64,000 nt of DNA, taken from assembly GCF_000711225.1 (NCBI RefSeq), contig NZ_JOMG01000004.1, positions 372,001-436,000 on the forward strand, given 5' to 3'. Under the pieces are notes generated by a model that made no database searches, was not told the DNA's origin, and saw nothing but the letters and a program-made list of their open reading frames with translations. This stretch comes from Pelobacter seleniigenes DSM 18267 (lineage in GTDB: Bacteria > Desulfobacterota > Desulfuromonadia > Desulfuromonadales > Geopsychrobacteraceae). Below, in pieces: positions 9,799 to 20,179 of this stretch (within the stretch, counting starts at the first letter, position 1; each line of letters starts with the position of its first letter). Position numbers and translations under genes: made by a program.

Positions 9799-11135
9799 CC
9801 TTCTTTCGTGTGCTGACAGTATTGGCCTTATTGGCCGCCATCGGTCTGACCGGGGCCAAGGTGAGTGCGTTGTGGACTCAGCAGGAGATGACTGCGCCTG
9901 CTTTCATCCCCAGCGTACCGGCTCCTCCGGCCGTGGCCGACGCTGTTGTGAAACAACCGCCAGCCGATCCGGTTCTTGAGCGGCTGAATCAGCGGCTGAC
10001 CGACAATCCGAATGATTTCGAAGCCAACCTGCTGAAAGGACTGTTATTGTTCCAGGATGGGGAGTTGTCTGAAGCAATTGCCGTGTTGGAGGACCTGACC
10101 GCGCGAGCGCCAAAATTTCAACTTGCCCACCTGATCCTCGGCGATCTGTTGTCCGCGCGTTATGGACTGGTGACTCCTTTTGCTGCTGACGCCATTAATG
10201 GAGTGGGGGAACACCATCAGCAAGTCGCGCAGTTGAAAAATGAGGCCCGTGCCAGGCTGGAAGGGTATCTGTCCGCTTTGGATCAGGCGACTGTCCCCGC
10301 TGTCCTACTGACCCTGGGAGAGAGTATCGGGCATGCTCTGGTGGTCGATAAGAGCCGGCATCGCTTGTATGTTTTTCGCAATGCCGGGACCGGGCTGCCG
10401 CCGAAGCTGATTGACGATTTCTATATTGTGCTCGGGAAAGTGCCAGGGGATAAACGCCGTGAAGGGGATTTGAAAACGCCCGACGGAGTCTACTTCGTCA
10501 CCAGCTACCTGCCTGATGAAAAATTACCGCCACTGTACGGACAAGGGGCTTTCCCCGTTAATTACCCGAATGAATACGACCGCCGATTGCACAAAACCGG
10601 CCAGGGTATTTGGCTGCATGGGACCGATAAATCTTTGTACAGCAGACCACCGCTGGATAGTGAAGGCTGCGTGGTCCTGACCAATGAAGAGTTTGCACGC
10701 ATCGCAACTTATGTCGAAGTCGGGCGCACCCCGGTGGTTATCAGCGAGCAGGTGCAATGGTTGAGCACCAGGGAATGGCTTGATCGCAATATCGAGATCC
10801 AGGCCGCCCTTGAAAGCTGGCGACAGAGTTGGGAGAAAGCGGATCTGCAAAGCTATCTGGATTTCTATTCCGCTGATTTCTGGAGTAGCGGCTATGATGA
10901 ACAGAGTTGGGGCGAATATAAGAAAAGGGTCTTTGCCGGAAAAACCTTTCAAAAGGTCGGCCTGGCGGATATTGCCCTGTTTGAATATCCGCGTTCTGCG
11001 CAACAGCCGCCGATGGTGGTGGCCAATTTCGAACAGCGCTACCGGTCCAACAATTTTAACGGTGATATGCGCAAACGGCTTTACCTGGTGAAGGAATCCC
11101 AGCGCTGGAAAATTCTTTATGAGGGCGGCCAGTAA
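9795..11135 (+). CDS. L,D-transpeptidase/carboxypeptidase-like protein (YkuD), Csd6/YafK type
   Basis: This 446-residue envelope protein has an N-terminal signal anchor, TPR-like helices (about 57-122), a YkuD domain (about 177-317) and a C-terminal NTF2-like domain (336-444). The catalytic pair is visible: His275 in IWLHGT and Cys292 in SEGCVVLTN. The residue after the cysteine pocket is Val rather than the Arg or His-Asn of many L,D-transpeptidases, as in the YafK branch. YkuD plus an NTF2-like tail is the architecture of Helicobacter Csd6, a cell-shape L,D-carboxypeptidase, so either trimming or cross-linking is possible. The TTG start at 9795 overlaps the upstream TGA and has GGAGAGGA four bases before it. 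An upstream ATG at 9756 lacks such a site. Confidence 0.85.
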   Translation: MTFFRVLTVLALLAAIGLTGAKVSALWTQQEMTAPAFIPSVPAPPAVADAVVKQPPADPVLERLNQRLTDNPNDFEANLLKGLLLFQDGELSEAIAVLEDLTARAPKFQLAHLILGDLLSARYGLVTPFAADAINGVGEHHQQVAQLKNEARARLEGYLSALDQATVPAVLLTLGESIGHALVVDKSRHRLYVFRNAGTGLPPKLIDDFYIVLGKVPGDKRREGDLKTPDGVYFVTSYLPDEKLPPLYGQGAFPVNYPNEYDRRLHKTGQGIWLHGTDKSLYSRPPLDSEGCVVLTNEEFARIATYVEVGRTPVVISEQVQWLSTREWLDRNIEIQAALESWRQSWEKADLQSYLDFYSADFWSSGYDEQSWGEYKKRVFAGKTFQKVGLADIALFEYPRSAQQPPMVVANFEQRYRSNNFNGDMRKRLYLVKESQRWKILYEGGQ

Positions 11136-11142
11136 CCCGTCT

Positions 11143-11352
11143 TCAGGTGGCTGCCGCCAATGCGCGAAGGCGGGTGATCAGTTCGTTCCGATCCAGGTTG
11201 TATTTTTCAACAATCTCAGCCAGGGTTGCAAACAACATCTCACAACACAGGCAGACTCCCGCAGCCTCATCGTATTCTTTAATGATCCCTACTGCCGCCG
11301 GATATTCGGTCAGGATATCCAGCAATACGCTTTGGGCTGAGATGTTGGCCAT
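11143..11352 (-). CDS. DUF1858-like small protein
   Basis: The 69-residue protein resembles the DUF1858 helical domain: a start like SAQSVLLDILTEYPAAVGIIKEY, a central cysteine cluster (VCLCCEM), and a leucine-rich end (LAEIVEKYNLDRNELITRL). Such domains occur alone or beside redox enzymes in anaerobes; their function is not established. AAGGAG lies a good distance upstream of the ATG. It is convergent with the L,D-transpeptidase gene, with only 7 bp between the two stops and no terminator. The cysteines could bind metal or be redox-active, which is inference. Confidence 0.72.
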   Translation of the reverse strand: MANISAQSVLLDILTEYPAAVGIIKEYDEAAGVCLCCEMLFATLAEIVEKYNLDRNELITRLRALAAAT

Positions 11353-11689
11353 TGGTTGATATTCTCCTTAGCGGACGCTGCTCTTTCATTTCAACGTAAT
11401 TTTTCAATCGCACTGTTGCCGAATCCGGACGGCGGCCTGCCCCTCTCTTCGGGCCTTGAAAGAAAAGAGTAAATTCATACATACCAAGTGACCAGAAAAT
11501 GTTCAATCCACTCTTTTAAAAAGATCATCAGCAAGGCTCTTTTCAAGGCTGATCTCTGTTTCTCCAAAAGAGCCCTGATAAAGCTCGGAGCCTGCTTGGT
11601 GAAGCCTTTTGCCCGAGCAAAAGCGATTGACATTGGCTGCTTACTGTGATCTTCTAGGGCGCTGTTCGAGACAAGGTAGGCATGGTTCA
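11353..11689. other. Intergenic region between DUF1858 gene and queA
   Basis: No gene is supported in these 337 bp. An inverted repeat is visible: ATCAG..AGGCTCTTTT at 11527-11543 against AAAAGAGCCCTGAT at 11566-11579, with a two-base bulge. Open frames on both strands lack ribosome sites and family motifs. The promoters for queA (plus) and the DUF1858 gene (minus) should be here, but no convincing hexamer pair was found. Confidence 0.4.
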
Positions 11690-13862
<2,173 letters not shown>

Positions 13863-13904
13863 AAAAACTTTTCATCATCAGTCCATAACCAAGGAGGATA
13901 CGAC

Positions 13905-14210
13905 ATGGCAACGGAAGCATTTGCAATGGCAGGAACCGGCGCAGCCCAAGGGCAAGGGGGCTATGAAGGCATTATTATGCTGGTGGCGATGTTCGCCATT
14001 TTTTATTTTTTGCTGATCCGGCCGCAGCAGAAGCGAGCTAAGCAACATAAAGAACTGATCGGCAACCTCAAGCCTGGTGATAGCGTTGTTACTGCTGGTG
14101 GTATTCATGGCAAGATCGCCAGTGTCGACGAAGGGACCATCTCCCTGGAAGTAGCGACCGGGGTTAAAATGAAGATGAATCGGTCTTCGATCACCGAGGT
14201 CAAACAATAA
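13905..14210 (+). CDS. yajC: Preprotein translocase accessory subunit YajC
   Basis: YajC is a small single-helix inner-membrane protein that associates with SecDF. This 101-residue protein has an N-terminal glycine/alanine-rich stretch, one membrane helix ending in FLLIRPQQKRAKQHKEL, and the conserved LKPGDSVVTAGGIHGKI. GGAGGA precedes the ATG. It sits between tgt and secD in the usual order. Confidence 0.96.
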   Translation: MATEAFAMAGTGAAQGQGGYEGIIMLVAMFAIFYFLLIRPQQKRAKQHKELIGNLKPGDSVVTAGGIHGKIASVDEGTISLEVATGVKMKMNRSSITEVKQ

Positions 14211-14276
14211 AAGCTTTGTCTTGTTGGTTATTCGACCTGCCGATGTTGTTCATGCAAAAAGGGAGATACAACGCAG

Positions 14277-15875
14277 ATGTCCAAGAGTCTTAAATTCAGG
14301 AGTGTACTGGTTCTACTGTGCCTGCTGCTGTCTGTTTTCGCCATTGCACCGACGCTGTTGCGGAACAGTTTGCCGCAGTGGTGGCTTGATGCCTTCGATC
14401 CGATCCATCTCGGTCTTGACCTTCAGGGAGGGATGCATCTGGTCCTGGGTGTCGATGTCGATAAAGCCGTAGAGAGCCGCGTCGATACCATCATCGATCA
14501 GGTCGAGGCCCAGTTACGCGAAAAAGATATCGTTTTCAAACGGGTTGAGCGCCGCCAAGGCGATCGCCTGGTGGTTGTGGTTTACGACAAGGCAGAAGGT
14601 GCCAAAGTCGATGCTTTGATGGCGGACGAGTTCCCGTCCATGGAAGGCGAAACCTTTACCGATAGCGGTGGCTACATCGAGAAGAATTATCGTTTGAGCG
14701 ATAACGAAATCGAGAATATTAAGGATTACGCCGTTCGCCAGGCCCTGGAAACATTGCGTAACCGGGTTGACCAGTTCGGGGTCAGTGAACCGACTCTGCA
14801 GCGGCAAAGCGACAACCGTATTCTGATTCAATTGCCTGGGGTTGAAGATCCCGAACGGGCGATCTCCCTGCTTGGAAAGACGGCTCGCCTGGAATTCAAA
14901 ATCGTTGATGAGAATGCCAACATCCAGGATGCCCTGGCCGGTAAACTGCCGCCCGGCACCCAACTTCTTTATGAACGAAACGTCAATCGGAAAACCGGTG
15001 CTGAAAGCGAAACGCCCCTGGTGGTCAAGGACAAGACCGTCTTGACCGGTGACCTGTTGGCCGACGCCAACGTCCGCATTGATACCCGTTTTAACGAGCC
15101 TTATGTCGCCATCGAATTCAATTCGGTCGGAGCCAAGCGTTTTGACCAGATTACCGCCGCTAATGTCGGCAAGCGGATGGCCATCGTGCTGGATGACACG
15201 GTCTATTCGGCGCCGGTTATCAGGGAGCGGATCTCCGGTGGCAGCGCCCAGATCTCTGGAGCCTTTACCTCCCAAGAAGCAACCGACCTGGCGATTGTGC
15301 TGCGGGCCGGATCTCTGCCTGCACCGGTCAAAATCCTTGAAAATCGGACTGTCGGACCCTCTTTGGGGCAGGACTCCATTGATCGCGGGATCCGCTCAAT
15401 CTGGGTCGGCGCGGTGCTGGTTATTCTGGCCATGATCATCTATTATCAGATGTCGGGCGTTGTTGCCGTTATCGCCCTGAGCCTGAATCTGGTGTTTATC
15501 GCTGCAATGCTGGCTATGTTCGGCGCGACCCTGACTTTGCCCGGCCTGGCCGGGATTGTCCTGACTATCGGGATGGCGGTTGATGCCAACGTGCTGATTT
15601 TTGAACGGGTTCGTGAGGAAATCCGCCTTGGCCGGGCACCAAAACTGGCCCTTGATTCGGGTTACAGCAAGGCCTTTTTGACGATTATCGATGCTAACCT
15701 GACCACCCTGCTGGCGGCGCTGGTGCTGTTCCAGTTCGGAACCGGTCCGGTGCGTGGCTTTGCCGTCACTTTGTCGATCGGGATCATAGCCTCTCTGTTC
15801 ACGGCCATCTTTGTGTCCAGATTAATTTTTGATTTCTACCTGAAAGGCCGCGATATCAAGCGGCTAAGTATATAA
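14277..15875 (+). CDS. secD: Protein translocase subunit SecD
   Basis: SecD helps complete protein export, using the proton gradient together with SecF. The 532-residue protein has an N-terminal membrane helix, the LGLDLQGGMHLVLGVD motif, a large periplasmic domain (about 50-350), and six-helix RND-type membrane domains with TVGPSLGQDSI and GMAVDANVLIFERVREE. Length is normal. The ATG at 14277 has GGGAGATA upstream. secF follows after 14 bp with AAGGAGG in the gap. Confidence 0.97.
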   Translation: MSKSLKFRSVLVLLCLLLSVFAIAPTLLRNSLPQWWLDAFDPIHLGLDLQGGMHLVLGVDVDKAVESRVDTIIDQVEAQLREKDIVFKRVERRQGDRLVVVVYDKAEGAKVDALMADEFPSMEGETFTDSGGYIEKNYRLSDNEIENIKDYAVRQALETLRNRVDQFGVSEPTLQRQSDNRILIQLPGVEDPERAISLLGKTARLEFKIVDENANIQDALAGKLPPGTQLLYERNVNRKTGAESETPLVVKDKTVLTGDLLADANVRIDTRFNEPYVAIEFNSVGAKRFDQITAANVGKRMAIVLDDTVYSAPVIRERISGGSAQISGAFTSQEATDLAIVLRAGSLPAPVKILENRTVGPSLGQDSIDRGIRSIWVGAVLVILAMIIYYQMSGVVAVIALSLNLVFIAAMLAMFGATLTLPGLAGIVLTIGMAVDANVLIFERVREEIRLGRAPKLALDSGYSKAFLTIIDANLTTLLAALVLFQFGTGPVRGFAVTLSIGIIASLFTAIFVSRLIFDFYLKGRDIKRLSI

Positions 15876-15889
15876 AGGAGGCTGGCGGC

Positions 15890-16798
15890 ATGCAGCTGAT
15901 CAAGCCGAATACGAATATTGATTTTGTTGGCAAGCGCAAACTGGCATTTTTTGTTTCCATTGCCCTGATTCTGATCGGGATAGTCTCCCTGATCGTTAAA
16001 GGCGGTCCCAACTACGGGATCGACTTTGCCGGCGGCACACTGGTTCAGGTCAAATTTACCGAACCGACCGACGCTGCGACCATTAAAGGGGCGCTGAAGG
16101 ATCTTGATCTGGGGAACCCGGTGGTGCAGAGCTTTGGCGAGGATCAGAATGAGTTTCTGATTCGCGTTGAGCGGACAACTGGTGAACTGCAGGGGCTCTC
16201 GGCGCAGATTCAGAGTACTCTTGAAAAAACCTTCAAAAAGGGACAGGTTGACATCCGGCGGGTTGAAATGGTCGGGCCTCAGGTCGGGAAAGATCTGCGC
16301 AGCAAGGGCCTGAAAGCCATCTTTTACGCCATGCTCGGCATTCTGGTCTATGTCTCCTGGCGGTTTGAGTTCCGCTTTGCCGTCGGGGCGATCGTGGCCC
16401 TGATGCACGATGTGATTATCACCCTCGGGGCGTTCAGTGTCTTTAATAAAGAGATTGACCTGCCGATTATCGCCGCCTTCCTGGCCATTATCGGTTATTC
16501 GCTCAATGACACTATTATCGTTTATGACCGGATCAGGGAAAACCTTGGCAAACACAACAAAGAAGATTTTTCCTTTATTGTGAACCGCAGTGTCAATGAG
16601 ACTCTTTCTCGGACTTTGCTGACCTCAGGTACCACCTTGCTGGTTATCCTGGCATTGTTTATCCTGGGGGGAGGGGTTATTCACAACTTTGCCTTTGCCA
16701 TGCTGGTCGGGGTGGTCATCGGAACCTATTCGTCCATTTTCGTTGCCAGCCCGATCCTGATCCTCTGGCAGAAAAAGAGTAAGGTCCGGACCAGTTGA
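15890..16798 (+). CDS. secF: Protein translocase subunit SecF
   Basis: SecF is the smaller RND-type partner of SecD. The 302-residue protein shows the GIDFAGGTLVQVKF motif after the first helix, VEMVGPQVGKDL at the end of the periplasmic domain, and the GYSLNDTIIVYDRIREN and NRSVNETLSRTLLTSGTT segments in the membrane part. A strong AAGGAGG precedes the ATG. A TPR gene follows after 23 bp and is probably in the same transcript. Confidence 0.97.
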   Translation: MQLIKPNTNIDFVGKRKLAFFVSIALILIGIVSLIVKGGPNYGIDFAGGTLVQVKFTEPTDAATIKGALKDLDLGNPVVQSFGEDQNEFLIRVERTTGELQGLSAQIQSTLEKTFKKGQVDIRRVEMVGPQVGKDLRSKGLKAIFYAMLGILVYVSWRFEFRFAVGAIVALMHDVIITLGAFSVFNKEIDLPIIAAFLAIIGYSLNDTIIVYDRIRENLGKHNKEDFSFIVNRSVNETLSRTLLTSGTTLLVILALFILGGGVIHNFAFAMLVGVVIGTYSSIFVASPILILWQKKSKVRTS

Positions 16799-16821
16799 AC
16801 AGCTGAAAAGGAGCGTCGAAC

Positions 16822-17394
16822 ATGAAAAAGCAATCGCTTGTTCTGGCAGTCATCGCTCTTGTGATCGGGATTTTAGTTGGAGTGATTTACTCGAACTGGA
16901 AAAAGGATACCGGCGGGGCTGCCCCGCCGACATCCTCGGCACCACCGGTGGTCAATCATCAGCAGCAGATTTCTATGCTGGAAGGGATCGTCGCCAAAGA
17001 GCCGAACAACCGTAATGCCTGGGTGCAGCTCGGTCATAATTTTTTCGACTCCGATCAGCCGATGAAGGCGATCGATGCTTATGGCAAAGCTCTGGAACTG
17101 GATGGCAATGATCCGGATACCTTGACCGACCAGGGCGTTATGTTTCGTCGGGTCGGTTGGTTTGACAAGGCCATTGCCAATTTTAAAAAAGCCAATGAGC
17201 TGAACCCCAACCATATTCAGAGTCTTTATAATCTGGGTATTGTTTATCGCTACGACTTGAAGGATCTCCCGAAAGCTGCACAGGCCTGGCAGCGGTTGCT
17301 GGAGATCAATCCGGCCGCCCCGGGGGCAGATCAGATTCGGGCAGAACTTGAATTTATCAAGAATCACCCACAGATCCCTCAACAGCCAAAATAA
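16822..17394 (+). CDS. Membrane-anchored TPR protein
   Basis: The 190-residue protein has one N-terminal transmembrane helix (about 6-24), a Pro/Ser linker and three to four TPR repeats (about 45-175), with clear pairs such as NAWVQLGHNFFDSDQPMKAI and the following TLTDQGVMFRRVGWFDKAI. It resembles CcmH/NrfG-type interaction modules but has no cytochrome-maturation neighbours. Its position right after secF suggests a role near the export machinery, which is inference. AAAGGAG lies upstream of the ATG, and a GC-rich hairpin follows the stop. Confidence 0.8.
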   Translation: MKKQSLVLAVIALVIGILVGVIYSNWKKDTGGAAPPTSSAPPVVNHQQQISMLEGIVAKEPNNRNAWVQLGHNFFDSDQPMKAIDAYGKALELDGNDPDTLTDQGVMFRRVGWFDKAIANFKKANELNPNHIQSLYNLGIVYRYDLKDLPKAAQAWQRLLEINPAAPGADQIRAELEFIKNHPQIPQQPK

Positions 17395-17411
17395 AATAAC
17401 TGTCGTTTGTT

Positions 17412-17447
17412 CAGGCCGGGTTGTTCGTTAACCCGGCCTGCTCGTTT
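17412..17447 (+). terminator. Intrinsic terminator after the secDF-TPR operon
   Basis: A perfect 11 bp stem (17412-17422 with 17430-17440) around a 7-base loop is followed by CTCGTTTT. The stem is strong and the U-tract short. It separates the secDF operon from recJ. Confidence 0.78.
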
Positions 17448-17469
17448 TAATCCCACAGTTTGAGAACCT

Positions 17470-19206
17470 ATGAAACCAGTTACTTCCCGCTCTTGGCAGC
17501 TGCGTTCGCCGTTGCCGGAACTCTCGGTCATGTCTGACCTGGCGAGTCGGCTCGGTATCAATGTGTTGACGGCCCGGATTCTTTGCCTACGCGGCATCAC
17601 CGACCCTGCCCAGGGGCTCAATTTCCTGAACGGGAAGTTGGCAAACCTGCCTGACCCTGACCTGTTGCCGGACATGGAGAGCGCCTGCACCCGTATTGCC
17701 CAAGCGTTGGTGCGCGGGGAAAAGATTTCTATCCATGGCGATTATGATGTCGACGGAATCAGCGGCTGCAGTTTGCTGGTTGAGGCGCTTACGGCCTTCG
17801 GCGGTGAGGTCGAATACCATATCCCGATGCGACTCAAAGACGGCTATGGCTTATCCGCTGAGGCGATCCGGCGCGCTGTTGCCGCCGGCAGTCGGTTGCT
17901 GATTTCGGTTGACTGTGGGGTCTCCGCCCACCAGGAAGCCCGCCTTGCAGAAGAACTTGGCATCGACCTGATCATTACCGACCATCACCAACCCTCGACG
18001 GAACTTCCGGTCTGTTATGCTTTGATCAATCCGCATCTGCCTGGGAATCGGTTCCCCTGGACCGACCTGGCCGGGGTTGGAGTGGCCTTTTTCTTGATGC
18101 TCGGTTTGCGTCGGAAGCTGCGCCAGGACAATTATTTTCAGGGGAGAACGGAGCCTGACCCGCGTTATCTTCTTGACCTGGTTGCGCTGGGAACGATTGC
18201 CGACATTGTTCCCCTTGGCGGGGTGAATCGGATTTTGGTCAAAAACGGTTTGCCTCTGCTTGAGCAGGGGCTGCGTTGCGGGGTTGCGGCATTGAAAGAA
18301 GTGGCGCAGGTTAAACAGGTGACCAGTGGAGTGGTCGGTTTTCGCCTGGCGCCCCGCCTCAATGCGGCCGGGCGCCTGGAAGATGCCGCATTGGGGGTTC
18401 AGTTGCTGCTGGGGAAAGATCCGCGTACTTGTCAGGAATTGGCGCGTCGACTGGACGGTTTTAACCGGGAGCGGCAGACCATTGAAGAGCAGACCCTGAA
18501 CGAGGCTATCGCCATGGTTGAAGAAGACCACCGATCGGACCGGCACAGCATTGTCCTGGCCGCCGATCATTGGCACTCTGGGGTGATCGGTATTGTCGCC
18601 AGCCGATTGGTGGAGCGCTATCATCGGCCCACGGTGCTGCTTGCCCTGGACCAGGGAGCAGGCAAAGGTTCTGCCCGATCCATCAACGGTTTCCATCTCT
18701 ACCAGGCCCTCTGCTCCTGTGCTGAACCACTGCTGGGGTTCGGTGGTCACGCCATGGCGGCCGGGCTATCGATTGAAGCCGCCAGAGTTGGCGAGTTTGC
18801 CGAGCTCTTTGAACAGGCGGCCCGCGCTGCCCTGACCCCTGAAACCCTGCAGCCGGTTGCCTGGCATGATGGCCGGATCACCCTGGCGGAGCTGACGTCT
18901 GAGCTGGTACGGGAACTGGAAGACCTCAATCCTTTCGGCGCGGGCAATCCACAGCCGGCGTTTGTCAGCAGCGGCTGCCGGGTGACCGGCTTGCGGGTGC
19001 TGGGGGAGAAACATTTGAAGTTTTACGTCGAGCAGGGCCCTTGCCAGCTCTCCGCCATCGCTTTCGGAATGGCGGACCGATATGATCAGCTAACGGGACC
19101 GGTCGATCTGCTCTTTCGTCCTGGAATCAACCGCTGGCGGGGGACTGAGTCCCTGCAACTGCAAGTCATCGACTTCAAAAGCCATAGTGAACATGCCGAT
19201 GAATAA
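17470..19206 (+). CDS. recJ: Single-stranded-DNA-specific exonuclease RecJ
   Basis: RecJ digests single-stranded DNA 5' to 3' in recombination and mismatch repair. The 578-residue protein has the DHH phosphoesterase motifs: HGDYDVDGISG, SVDCGVSAHQEA and IITDHHQP, with LVALGTIADIVPL. These are followed by DHHA1 with GSARSINGFHLYQAL and FGGHAMAAGLSI, then the OB-fold tail. Length is normal for the family. The stop overlaps the murB start region by a few bases, so the two genes are translationally close. Confidence 0.96.
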   Translation: MKPVTSRSWQLRSPLPELSVMSDLASRLGINVLTARILCLRGITDPAQGLNFLNGKLANLPDPDLLPDMESACTRIAQALVRGEKISIHGDYDVDGISGCSLLVEALTAFGGEVEYHIPMRLKDGYGLSAEAIRRAVAAGSRLLISVDCGVSAHQEARLAEELGIDLIITDHHQPSTELPVCYALINPHLPGNRFPWTDLAGVGVAFFLMLGLRRKLRQDNYFQGRTEPDPRYLLDLVALGTIADIVPLGGVNRILVKNGLPLLEQGLRCGVAALKEVAQVKQVTSGVVGFRLAPRLNAAGRLEDAALGVQLLLGKDPRTCQELARRLDGFNRERQTIEEQTLNEAIAMVEEDHRSDRHSIVLAADHWHSGVIGIVASRLVERYHRPTVLLALDQGAGKGSARSINGFHLYQALCSCAEPLLGFGGHAMAAGLSIEAARVGEFAELFEQAARAALTPETLQPVAWHDGRITLAELTSELVRELEDLNPFGAGNPQPAFVSSGCRVTGLRVLGEKHLKFYVEQGPCQLSAIAFGMADRYDQLTGPVDLLFRPGINRWRGTESLQLQVIDFKSHSEHADE

Positions 19207-20173
19207 CCTCGCTATTGCCATAGCCGAGCTGACGGTCGCCAACCTTGGATCGGTGCTTAAGAATGAGCCGTTGTCCAGACATAATACCTGGCGCATCGGC
19301 GGTCCGGCCGCGGTCTTTGTCGAACCGGTGAATGCCGCTCAGATCTGCCGAGTGGTGGAAATTGCCGGCGCTTACGCTGTTCCGCTGGTGGTGATCGGGC
19401 AGGGGAGCAACCTGTTATTCGACGATCAAGGGGTCGCTGGTATCGTCATGAAGATCGGCGCGAAAATGGCAGCGGTACAAGTCATCGGGGAACGGATTGT
19501 CGCCGAGGGGGGCGTCTGGGTGCCGCAGCTTGCGCTGGTTTCGATGCGGAGCGGATTAAGCGGTCTGGAACATTGCATCGGGATCCCCGGCACTCTGGGC
19601 GGGCTGGTGATGATGAACGGCGGCAGTCATCGGCGCGGGATCGGGGAAAATATTGTGACGGTAGATATTGTGACCAGCGCGGGGCAGCAGCAAACCTTAT
19701 CACGAAAGGCCTGCGAATTCTCTTACCGGCACAGTGCCCTGCAGGGCAGCGGTTGCATTGTGACCGGGGCGGAACTGCTCTGTACACCAGCCCAACGGAG
19801 CAGCATTCGCCGGGAGATGCTGAACGATCTGAGGGAGCGACGGCGGAAGTTTCCGCGGAAGCAACCGAACTGTGGGTCGGTCTTTTTAAGTACCGCAGAG
19901 ATGCATGCCAGTGTCGGTCCCCCGGGGAAGATTATCGAAGAGGCTAACCTGAAAAGCCGGCGTGTCGGCCAGGCCATGGTTTCGGCACAGCATGCCAATT
20001 TTATCGTCAATCTGGGCAGTGCCACTGCCGCAGATGTCCTTGCTCTGATTGCCCAAATCCGCACCGTCGTCCGGCACAGCATCGGTTTTGACCTGTGCTG
20101 CGAGGTTCGCTACGTCTCTCCGCAAGGCGAAATCCTGCCGGCCCATCTCCGGGCCGCTGAACTGGCCGGGTGA
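19193..20173 (+). CDS. murB: UDP-N-acetylenolpyruvoylglucosamine reductase
   Basis: MurB reduces UDP-GlcNAc-enolpyruvate to UDP-MurNAc, using FAD and NADPH. The protein shows the FAD-binding RHNTWRIGGPA, the GQGSNLLFDDQGVAGIV phosphate-binding segment, LEHCIGIPGTLGGLVMMNGG, and the catalytic serine in PNCGSVF. The late segment reads PPGKIIEEANLKSRRVGQA, matching the type IIb pattern. Start choices are ATG 19193, ATG 19199 or GTG 19187, all overlapping the recJ end; 19193 was taken. It is away from any mur/ddl/ftsZ cluster, so a second copy may exist elsewhere. The murB stop lies 6 bp from the stop of the convergent gene. Confidence 0.93.
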   Translation: MPMNNLAIAIAELTVANLGSVLKNEPLSRHNTWRIGGPAAVFVEPVNAAQICRVVEIAGAYAVPLVVIGQGSNLLFDDQGVAGIVMKIGAKMAAVQVIGERIVAEGGVWVPQLALVSMRSGLSGLEHCIGIPGTLGGLVMMNGGSHRRGIGENIVTVDIVTSAGQQQTLSRKACEFSYRHSALQGSGCIVTGAELLCTPAQRSSIRREMLNDLRERRRKFPRKQPNCGSVFLSTAEMHASVGPPGKIIEEANLKSRRVGQAMVSAQHANFIVNLGSATAADVLALIAQIRTVVRHSIGFDLCCEVRYVSPQGEILPAHLRAAELAG

Positions 20174-20179
20174 GCCTGG

